A stretch of DNA of 64,000 nucleotides. Source: an uncultured Lentisphaeria bacterium. Lineage in GTDB: Bacteria; Verrucomicrobiota; Lentisphaeria; Victivallales; Victivallaceae. The notes beneath the pieces are model-generated. The model made no database searches. It worked only from the letters and a program-made list of their open reading frames with translations, and was not told the origin of the DNA. A program made the translations under genes and the position numbers. Positions 51,677 through 58,627 of this stretch are shown piece after piece (positions within the stretch are counted from its first letter, which is position 1; the number at the start of each line of letters is the position of its first letter). Location: positions 62,001-126,000 of the forward strand of contig CASFVA010000009.1 of the NCBI GenBank assembly GCA_949298075.1. The letters are read 5' to 3'.

Positions 51677-52546
51677 TCAGCCGGAACGGCCAGCGCTCCG
51701 GAGAGCGAAAAGCGAGCTTTCGCGCCGGTATTCGCCCGGCGTGCGTCCGGTATGTTTTTTGAAAAAACGCGAAAAATAATACTCATCGCTGAAATTGAGC
51801 CGCCGCGCCGCCTCGCGCAGCCGGAGCCCCGGTTCCAGCCTCAGCAGTCGTTCCGCCCGGGCGACCACCGCCAGCTCAATGTGCCGTTTGAGTGTGATTC
51901 CGCAGGTCCGGGAAAAATCCCGGGAAAGCCGGTCCCGGGAGAATCCGAACCGTTCGGCCAGTTCCGCCACAGTGGTGCGGCCGTCCGCCGCCGTGCCGAG
52001 GTGACGCAGCAGGGCGGCGTATTTTCCGGGAACCGTCGCCTCCGGAGCCGGTTCGCTCGTCATAATCCGGGCGACGGCCCGGTAAAGCACCGCCCGGGCG
52101 GCGCAGATCCGGACTGCCTCGGGACCATCGCCGGTGACGGAGCAGATCAGGGCGTGATCCGCGGCATCGCATTCCAGCTCCCTCACGCCCCGGGCCGAAG
52201 TCACCGGCAACGGTCCGAATTCCGGATCGTTCCGGAAAAAATGAAACGAGACAAACCGCGTCGACGCCCGGAAATGGAATTCCATATCCGCCGCCGCCGC
52301 CACAAAATAGGACCACCCCGGCCGCATTGCCAGACGCTGGCCGGTGCTGTGACAAATCAGCTCAGACCGGGGCTTGCCCGCCGCCGTAACCACAAACAGC
52401 CGGTTGAACCAGTGCGTGTTGCGGCCGGTCCAGTCGAAGGCGGCTTCCGCCGCTTCCAGAAATTCAAAAGAAACCGCGTTGAGTTCAGCCAGGCTTCCCA
52501 CACACGAACGCTTGCCCTGAAACCGCCCGCCACCCGCCGGTGCCAT
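51677..52546 (-). CDS. AraC-family transcriptional regulator divergent from GH116
   Basis: The 289-residue protein has an N-terminal AraC sensor half (WTGRNTHWFNRLFVVTAAGK, MRPGWSYFVAAAADMEFHFR) and a C-terminal double HTH (TVAELAERFGFSRDRLSRDF; LREAARRLNFSDEYYFSRFF with KKHTGRTPGEYRRES). GGAGGTG six bases upstream selects the ATG at 52546 over the TTG just before it. It is transcribed away from the GH116 gene across a 155-base region containing a 16-base palindrome, the usual layout for a local carbohydrate-response regulator. Confidence 0.9.
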   Translation of the reverse strand: MAPAGGGRFQGKRSCVGSLAELNAVSFEFLEAAEAAFDWTGRNTHWFNRLFVVTAAGKPRSELICHSTGQRLAMRPGWSYFVAAAADMEFHFRASTRFVSFHFFRNDPEFGPLPVTSARGVRELECDAADHALICSVTGDGPEAVRICAARAVLYRAVARIMTSEPAPEATVPGKYAALLRHLGTAADGRTTVAELAERFGFSRDRLSRDFSRTCGITLKRHIELAVVARAERLLRLEPGLRLREAARRLNFSDEYYFSRFFKKHTGRTPGEYRRESSLFALRSAGRSG

Positions 52547-52648
52547 CAATCACCTCCTGCCGGGATTTCCGGACGCGGCCCGGAGAAAAAGCCGCGCAAA
52601 ATTACCGGATTTCACCATAAAAATACATTTTATTTTATATTTTTCACG

Positions 52649-52664
52649 TTATAATATATTATAA
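52649..52664. promoter_or_regulatory. 16-base A/T palindrome in the araC-GH116 intergenic region
   Basis: TTATAATATATTATAA is a perfect palindrome holding TATAAT- and TATATT-like hexamers on both strands, so it may serve as overlapping divergent -10 elements. No good -35 hexamer is present on either side, which fits activator-dependent transcription. The nearest starts are 38 bases (GH116) and 102 bases (AraC) away. Confidence 0.6.
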
Positions 52665-52701
52665 CACAACTTAAAAATACAAATTAATCCCGGAAAAAAT
52701 C

Positions 52702-55347
52702 ATGCGTTACGCCAAATCGCGAACCTCTCAGATCTCCTTCCCGCTCGGCGGCATCGGTGCCGGATGCATCGCGCTGGCCGGCAACGGACGGCTGGTCGAC
52801 TGGGAAATTTTCAACCATCCGAACAAAAACAGCGCCAACGGACTGACCCACTTCGCCATCCGCGCCGAACGCAACGGCGCCGTCATCGACTGGCGGCTGC
52901 TTCTGGGCGACCTGCCGCCGCCATACACCGGGGAAAACGGCGACGGACGACTGTTCAAGGGATTCGGCTGGGGTCCGTGTGGCGAGAGCCTGGCCGGACT
53001 GCGCCACTTCCGCAAACACAACTTCAGCGGAGAATTTCCCCGGGCGCGAATCGAATTTCAGGGCGAACCGGAATTTCCCGCCTCCGCCGCGCTGGAGGCC
53101 TGGAGCATTTTCATACCGGGCAACTCCCTGGATTCCTCCCTGCCGGCCGCCTGTTTCGAGATCGAACTCACCAACACCTCAAACGCCGCCACCGATTACA
53201 CCGTCGTCGCGGTACTGGGCAATCCGTTCCCGGGACCGGAGCGCTTCAACCGGCTCGATCCCCGGAGCCTCACCGTCAGCCGGCGCGGCGATCCCGACGC
53301 TTTCGACGCCGGCGACCTTACCATCGGCTTCGCGGACGAAGGCGATTTTTCCGGACAGGAATATCTGCAACGCGGCGGCTGGCGGGATTCACTGGAGGCC
53401 TATCTCAACGATCTCCGGCGCGGCGGATGCTTTGTCAACCGTTCCTACGCCGCCGGCGACTGTCCGCCGCCGGGCTGTCAGGATCACGGCCTCATCGCCC
53501 GCCACTTCACGCTTCAACCCGGCGAAAGCCGCCGCACCCCCCTGGTAATCACCTGGAGTTTCCCCAACTGCCGCAATGACGGCACCATGGGCAGTCCGGA
53601 ACTGGCCGCGGCCGCCGGAATTCCCAATCGCTGGAAAAACTTCTACGCGGTTCAATGGCCGGATTCCGCCGCCAGTTTCGCCTGTGTCCGATCCAATTAC
53701 AAACGCCTGCGGCGCGACACCATGCAGTTTCACGATTCGCTGTTCTTCAGCTCTCTGCCGCGCTGTTTCATCGAGGGCATTTCCGCCAATCTCGCCGTGC
53801 TCAAATCCCCCACCTGTCTGCGGCTGGAAGACGGCACTTTCTACGGCTGGGAAGGCTCCGGAGTCCGGTCCGGAAGCTGCCACGGGTCATGCACCCATGT
53901 CTGGGGATACGCGCAGGCTCTGGCGTTTCTTTTCCCTGATCTGGAACGCAGCATGAGGGAGTCTCACCTCAAATACAGTGTGGACCGGCTCGGCGGCAGC
54001 CATTTCCGGCTCGTACTGCCGCCGGGAGTACATGCCGACACCACATTTCACCGTCCCTGCGCCGATGGACAGTTCGGCGAGGTCATGCGCTTCTTCCGGG
54101 ACTGGAAACTTGACGGCGATTCCGAACGGCTGTGCCGCTGGTGGCCGACGCTCCGCAAAACCATCGCCTATGCCTGGAATCCGGACAATCCCGACCGCTG
54201 GGACCCCGATGCCGGCGGCGTACTCACCGGCCGCCAGCATCATACCCTGGACATGGAACTCTTCGGCCCCAATTCCTGGCTGACCGGTTACTACATCGGG
54301 GCCCTGCTGGCAGCGGAGCAGCTGGCCGCCGCCGCCGGCGACGCACCCTTCGCCGCCCGGTGCGCGGACCTGGCCCGGCGCGGCCGGGAATGGGTGGAGC
54401 GTCACCTGTTCAACGGCGAATATTTCATTCAGGCCATCGACCTCGCCGACCGTTCGCTGCTCAAGCCCTTCCCGGATGCCGACCATGCGGGAGATTCGGC
54501 TCAGCCCGGCGGCTACTGGAACCGCTCCGCCGGCGAAATCCAATACCAGATCGGCGACGGCTGCGCCATCGACATGGCGGTCGGGGATTACTTTGCCCGA
54601 CTCTATGGCCTCGGACCGGTCTATGACGACGCCAAAGTCCAAAGCGCCCTGCGCGCCATTTTCAAATACAATTACCGTTCCATGCGCGATGTTGACAACT
54701 CCTGGCGGATGTTTTCACTCAACTCCGAAAGCGGAGTTCTGATCTGCACCTGGCCCGATGGCACCCGCCGTCCCGCCACTCCGCTCACCTATCACAGTGA
54801 AACCATGACCGGTTTTGAATGGACTTTCGCAGCTCATCTCGCCGTTTTCGGGCTGTGGAAAGAAGCCGCCGTTGTCGTCAAGGCCATCCGCGACCGCTAC
54901 GACGGAGTCCGGCGCAACCCCTGGAACGAAATCGAATGCGGCAGCAACTACGCCCGGAGTCTGGCTTCTTACGGTTTGATTCCGGCCGCCGCCGGCTTCA
55001 GTTTCGACCTCGTCCGGGGGAGGATCGGCTTCAGGCCGACTGTCCGCTCCCGCCGCTTCGCCTCGTTCTGGAGCATCGGTCCCGCCTGGGGACGGATTGA
55101 AACCGGACCCGGCAAACTCCGTCTCGAAGTCGATTTCGGCGAACTCGAACTCCGGGAACTCGCCGTGACGGTTCCCCCCGGATCTCCCCGCCTCAACGGC
55201 CGGCCGCTCAACGGGACGGAAGTCACTGCGGACGGAATCCGGTTCACGACCGGAATCCGGCTCCGGGCCGGCGACCGGCTGGAAATCATCCGGGCCGGAC
55301 GCCGGACAACCGCTGGCCGCAGTCGACCGGCAGCACCGCACCGGTGA
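52702..55347 (+). CDS. Glycoside hydrolase family 116 (beta-glucosidase/xylosidase-like)
   Basis: An 881-residue retaining glycosidase related to GBA2. It starts MRYAKSRTSQISFPLGGIGA, with no signal peptide, so it is cytoplasmic. The N-terminal beta-sandwich (~1-330) is followed by the (alpha/alpha)6 barrel: GTFYGWEGSG places the likely nucleophile at Glu384 beside GSCTHVWGYAQALAFLFPDL, and HHTLDMELFGPNSW places the acid/base at Asp517. The 3' end overlaps the convergent SDR gene by 62 bases. The AraC gene diverges from it. Substrate (beta-glucoside, xyloside or GlcNAc-type) cannot be read. Confidence 0.88.
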   Translation: MRYAKSRTSQISFPLGGIGAGCIALAGNGRLVDWEIFNHPNKNSANGLTHFAIRAERNGAVIDWRLLLGDLPPPYTGENGDGRLFKGFGWGPCGESLAGLRHFRKHNFSGEFPRARIEFQGEPEFPASAALEAWSIFIPGNSLDSSLPAACFEIELTNTSNAATDYTVVAVLGNPFPGPERFNRLDPRSLTVSRRGDPDAFDAGDLTIGFADEGDFSGQEYLQRGGWRDSLEAYLNDLRRGGCFVNRSYAAGDCPPPGCQDHGLIARHFTLQPGESRRTPLVITWSFPNCRNDGTMGSPELAAAAGIPNRWKNFYAVQWPDSAASFACVRSNYKRLRRDTMQFHDSLFFSSLPRCFIEGISANLAVLKSPTCLRLEDGTFYGWEGSGVRSGSCHGSCTHVWGYAQALAFLFPDLERSMRESHLKYSVDRLGGSHFRLVLPPGVHADTTFHRPCADGQFGEVMRFFRDWKLDGDSERLCRWWPTLRKTIAYAWNPDNPDRWDPDAGGVLTGRQHHTLDMELFGPNSWLTGYYIGALLAAEQLAAAAGDAPFAARCADLARRGREWVERHLFNGEYFIQAIDLADRSLLKPFPDADHAGDSAQPGGYWNRSAGEIQYQIGDGCAIDMAVGDYFARLYGLGPVYDDAKVQSALRAIFKYNYRSMRDVDNSWRMFSLNSESGVLICTWPDGTRRPATPLTYHSETMTGFEWTFAAHLAVFGLWKEAAVVVKAIRDRYDGVRRNPWNEIECGSNYARSLASYGLIPAAAGFSFDLVRGRIGFRPTVRSRRFASFWSIGPAWGRIETGPGKLRLEVDFGELELRELAVTVPPGSPRLNGRPLNGTEVTADGIRFTTGIRLRAGDRLEIIRAGRRTTAGRSRPAAPHR

Positions 55348-55999
55348 TGGAATCGTTGCTCAGCAGAAACGCCACCGCATCGGCCAGGTCATCGGGCTCC
55401 ACCCGGCGGCCGAGCGGCACCGTCGCCAGCGTACGGAGCATTCTGGAGTGTTCCAGGCCGACCGGCGGAATCATCGGTCCCGGCGCCACCGCGTTGACCC
55501 GGATTCCATCCGCCGCCCGGGACAGGGCGAACTCCAGCGTGGATTCCAGCAGCTTCAGCCGCGAGGCGAGGTAATCCGAAACCGGCGGTTCCGGATGCAG
55601 GACCTCCTGATCCAGCACGTTGACAATCGCTCCGCCGCCCGTCCGGCCCGCGCAATAACGCCGCATCAGCGTCAGCGGAGCCAGATAATTGATCCGGTCA
55701 TAGCGCCCGGCGGCGTCCGCCCCGGTCAGCCGGTAGGCCGAAGCATTGTTGACCAGCAGGTCCACCGGCCCCGCCGCGTCGTACAACCGGTCGGCCGCTT
55801 CCGGATCAGCGAAATCGTACCCCGCCAGCAGCCGGTGTCCGGCGCCGGGCAGTTCCGCCAGCAATTCCCCGCCAGCCGCCGCCGCGGTATGACAGTGAAT
55901 CAGCAGCACCGCGCCCCGGCCAGCCAGACATTTTGCAATGACCGCACCGATCCGCCGCGCTCCGCCGGTCACCAGTATCCGCTGTCCAGCCAGATTCAT
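55286..55999 (-). CDS. SDR-family oxidoreductase, pteridine-reductase-like
   Basis: A 237-residue short-chain dehydrogenase. The cofactor loop is TGGARRIG, the TGxxxRxG form typical of pteridine reductases and FolM, and the NNASAY motif follows. The active-site region has Asp (NVLDQEV) where PTR1-type enzymes use Asp instead of Ser, then Tyr in SDYLASRLK, but the catalytic Lys of YxxxK is replaced by Arg (YLASR). It may reduce dihydropterins, or be altered in activity. Its 3' end overlaps the GH116 gene by 62 bases in convergent orientation. Confidence 0.78.
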   Translation of the reverse strand: MNLAGQRILVTGGARRIGAVIAKCLAGRGAVLLIHCHTAAAAGGELLAELPGAGHRLLAGYDFADPEAADRLYDAAGPVDLLVNNASAYRLTGADAAGRYDRINYLAPLTLMRRYCAGRTGGGAIVNVLDQEVLHPEPPVSDYLASRLKLLESTLEFALSRAADGIRVNAVAPGPMIPPVGLEHSRMLRTLATVPLGRRVEPDDLADAVAFLLSNDSITGAVLPVDCGQRLSGVRPG

Positions 56000-56024
56000 A
56001 ATCGCAACTTGTCACCTTTCACGC

Positions 56025-56053
56025 TTGCATTTTCCGCCGCCGCATACTATATT
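56025..56053 (+). promoter_or_regulatory. Promoter of the prepilin gene
   Basis: TTGCAT (56025-56030), 17-base spacer, TATATT (56048-56053), 32 bases before the start. Confidence 0.78.
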
Positions 56054-56085
56054 CTCACGCAACGATCAAATCAAGGAGTTCCGTC

Positions 56086-56652
56086 ATGAAAAAAACTTTT
56101 CGTTTCACTCTGGTCGAGGTTCTCGGCGTCATCGTGCTTATCAGCATTGTCGCCGGACTCGGTTTCGCCGGTTACAGTTACGCCATGAACTCAGCCAAGG
56201 AGTCCAGCACCAGCTCGCTGATCAAACGGCTCGAAGCCGGGCTCGACACCATCCGGGTCAAGCACGGCTACTACCCGGTCAGCACCGGTCCGGGCAAAGA
56301 AAGTCCGATCAAAGTGGAAATCGACAGCAACAACATATTTGAAAGCATCGACTTCGGCGGCACCGAAATCAGCAAAACCAAAAATCCTGAACTTTTCAAA
56401 ACTTTTATCAAAATCGTCGAACCGGACTTCATTGTCAAACACACCACCCGCATCGGATCCTCCACCGTGCTGACAGATGCCTGGGGCGGCGTAATCCGCT
56501 ACTGCTCGCCCGGCGTTATCAATGCATCCAAATATGATCTCATCGCTCCTGGCGCCGACGGTCTCTACGGCAAAAACAAAAAGGCCAATACCAACGGTCT
56601 CAGCTTCGAAGATTACCGCGACAGCGACGACATCACCAACTTCGCCCTCTGA
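56086..56652 (+). CDS. Type II secretion/type IV pilus-like prepilin (GspG-like)
   Basis: A 188-residue prepilin-like protein: short basic leader MKKTFR, then FTLVEVLGVIVLISIVAGLG with the conserved Glu5, and a GspG-like C-terminal part (LEAGLDTIRVKHGYYPVSTG, LTDAWGGVIRYCSPG, YDLIAPGADGLYG). The residue before Phe1 is Arg, not the Gly that prepilin peptidase normally requires. Lone prepilins of this kind are abundant in Lentisphaerota as I recall, often without secretion genes nearby, as here. It is monocistronic with a good promoter. CAAGGAG upstream marks the start. Confidence 0.87.
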   Translation: MKKTFRFTLVEVLGVIVLISIVAGLGFAGYSYAMNSAKESSTSSLIKRLEAGLDTIRVKHGYYPVSTGPGKESPIKVEIDSNNIFESIDFGGTEISKTKNPELFKTFIKIVEPDFIVKHTTRIGSSTVLTDAWGGVIRYCSPGVINASKYDLIAPGADGLYGKNKKANTNGLSFEDYRDSDDITNFAL

Positions 56653-56761
56653 ATCCATCCGGCCGGTCCGGCGGCAGAACCGCGGCAAGCCAGAATTCCA
56701 CGCCGCTGACCGGCAGAGATAAAACCGCCGCAGAGAGCGGCAGGGGAAATCACCCGCCGGA

Positions 56762-57892
56762 TTATCCCGGCTGCGATGTGCCATTTTCGTCTGGCGGCGC
56801 CTGGTGTGAAACGGCTTTCAGCGCACTGAGCATCATTCCGAGCAGCAGTCCGCACCCGGCAAAAGAGCTTCCGCCGTAGCTGATGAGCGGCAGCGTCAGT
56901 CCGGTCGGCGGCAGCAGGCAGAGATTGACGCTGACATGCACCAGCGTCTGCAGCGCCAGCAGCGCCACCGCGCCCATGGCAAAAAGCCGGGCATCGTCGG
57001 GCAGCGGCCGGATAAGCGCCGCCCGGGACGGCACCGCCACCAGAAACACAAACAGCAGAACCACCACGGTGCCGCCGGCCAATCCCAGCGTTTCCATCAG
57101 CGTGGCAAAAGCCGAGTCGTTGTAGGGCAGCGGAAGATAAGCGTTGCTCCAAAGTGCATTGCCGAGCTTGGAGCCGAAAATCTGGCCGCGCGCTATCGCC
57201 AGCTCGAACTGCCGGACATGCCAACCGCTGCCCAGCGGATCCGATTCCGGATCAAGAAACCCCGTGAGCCGGCGCATGGCATAGGGGTGAGTCAACACAA
57301 ATCCGGCGGCGGCGACCGCCGCCGCGACCAGTACTCCGCCCACCACCCGCACCGGAATTCCACCGAGAAAAAGAACTGTGACCGCCAGCGCCGCGTAAAC
57401 GGCGGCCGTTCCCATATCCGGCTGCAGCCCCACCGGAACCAGCCAGGCCAGCGCCGCCAACACCACCAGCCCGCCCCGGCGGAAAGCGGACCCGGGTCCG
57501 GTAAAAATCCGTACCAGCGCCAGCAGATAAAGCGGTTTGGCCAGTTCGCTGGGCTGGAGCGTCACGCCGCCGAACCGGAACCATCCGCACATTCCGTTGA
57601 TCCGCACCCCCCAGAACAGCAGCAGCACCAGAGGAATCAGTGAAAGCACCGCCAGCACCGCAGCATAACGCCGGTAAAAACTGAAGTCAAGGCGGGCAGC
57701 CACCGCCAGCACCGCCAGTCCGATCAGGAAATTCCGGAGCTGCAGCAAAGCCAGCATAGTCGGCCCCCGCTCGCCGCTCTGACTGCTTATGATGGTTAGC
57801 AGTCCGAACAAACCGAGCATGAACGCCAGCCCGAACACCGCCGCATCAACGCCGCCGAATCCGTTTTGCTTCTGACAACGCACATCACTCAT
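56762..57892 (-). CDS. FtsW/RodA-family SEDS glycosyltransferase, second copy
   Basis: A 376-residue SEDS protein with ten hydrophobic segments and FRFGGVTLQPSELAKPLYLL, LVPVGLQPDMGTAAVYAALA, FATLMETLGLAGGTVVVLLF and PLISYGGSSFAGCGLLLGMM. Given the ftsW-murG copy at 45190-46407, this one is likely RodA (elongation) or a specialised paralog. Its ATG overlaps the stop of the PBP-pedestal gene (ATGA). The start at MSDVRCQ excludes an upstream stretch that is the neighbour gene in another frame. It ends the minus-strand cluster from 60244. Confidence 0.88.
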   Translation of the reverse strand: MSDVRCQKQNGFGGVDAAVFGLAFMLGLFGLLTIISSQSGERGPTMLALLQLRNFLIGLAVLAVAARLDFSFYRRYAAVLAVLSLIPLVLLLFWGVRINGMCGWFRFGGVTLQPSELAKPLYLLALVRIFTGPGSAFRRGGLVVLAALAWLVPVGLQPDMGTAAVYAALAVTVLFLGGIPVRVVGGVLVAAAVAAAGFVLTHPYAMRRLTGFLDPESDPLGSGWHVRQFELAIARGQIFGSKLGNALWSNAYLPLPYNDSAFATLMETLGLAGGTVVVLLFVFLVAVPSRAALIRPLPDDARLFAMGAVALLALQTLVHVSVNLCLLPPTGLTLPLISYGGSSFAGCGLLLGMMLSALKAVSHQAPPDENGTSQPG

Positions 57893-58578
57893 TTCCGGAC
57901 GCCCTCCCCGTCGGCCAGCCGGAACGGCACCGTGACATCGCGCCCCGGCGTCGCTTTGCTGAGCAGCCGCCAGCTGGACGGAATCCACCGGCGATAGCGG
58001 TCGAGCATTACTGAAAACCGCCCGGGGCTGCCCCGCAGTTCCCGGTCATACTCCAGCTCCCACCCGGAAACTCCGGTCACCGCACCACCGGAACCAACCG
58101 TCACCGCTCCAACCCGGTCACGAAGTCCGGGCACCGCCGCGACAATCCGCTCCACCCGGCTCCGGATCCGGAGCCCGGACTCCTCCCGCAGCAGCGGTTC
58201 CAGCGCCAGCAGCTCAGCGGCGTCAAGGTGGCGCAGCACCGCGGCACCCGGCCGGAAATTCAGACTGGCAGCCCGCTCCGGCAGGATTTCCGCCAGCCTT
58301 TTGCGCAGAGATTCCTCCATCGGCGCCTCGTCCGCCGTGCTCCAGAGATCGAAATAACGTTCGCTCCAGGCCAGGGGCACCCCGTCCCGGTCCAGCAGCC
58401 GCCCCCGCGCCGCCGGAATTGCCGGTTCAATCCGGGCCAGACGCTCGCCAACCCCCAGATAGAAGTCCCGGCCCGGCACCGCCAGGTAATAGGCTCGGAA
58501 AAAAGCCACCGCCACCCACAGGGCCAGCGCGACCAGCAGCCAGCGGAAACGAAGTGTCATTTCCCGGTTATCCGCCAT
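57889..58578 (-). CDS. Stand-alone PBP dimerisation/pedestal-domain protein without transpeptidase domain
   Basis: A 229-residue protein with one N-terminal membrane helix (~10-31) followed by the class B PBP pedestal signature: IPAARGRLLDRDGVPLA (54-70) and GVSGWELEYDRELRGSPG (169-186). It ends at ATPGRDVTVPF...GVRK, exactly where class B PBPs enter the transpeptidase domain; no SxxK, SxN or KTG motif exists. The next gene, a SEDS polymerase, overlaps the stop by four bases, so this is not a simple 3' loss by frameshift into a long frame. It could activate the SEDS partner without cross-linking. Function is inferred. Confidence 0.8.
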   Translation of the reverse strand: MADNREMTLRFRWLLVALALWVAVAFFRAYYLAVPGRDFYLGVGERLARIEPAIPAARGRLLDRDGVPLAWSERYFDLWSTADEAPMEESLRKRLAEILPERAASLNFRPGAAVLRHLDAAELLALEPLLREESGLRIRSRVERIVAAVPGLRDRVGAVTVGSGGAVTGVSGWELEYDRELRGSPGRFSVMLDRYRRWIPSSWRLLSKATPGRDVTVPFRLADGEGVRK

Positions 58579-58627
58579 CGTCGTTCACTCCCCGCTCCAC
58601 CGCCCGGCCGGAAATCCGCCATGCGGT

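Noticed and set aside
57880-57900. Frameshift joining the PBP pedestal protein to a lost transpeptidase domain
   Set aside because: No transpeptidase motifs occur in any frame downstream; the next gene is a complete SEDS protein starting at the overlap.
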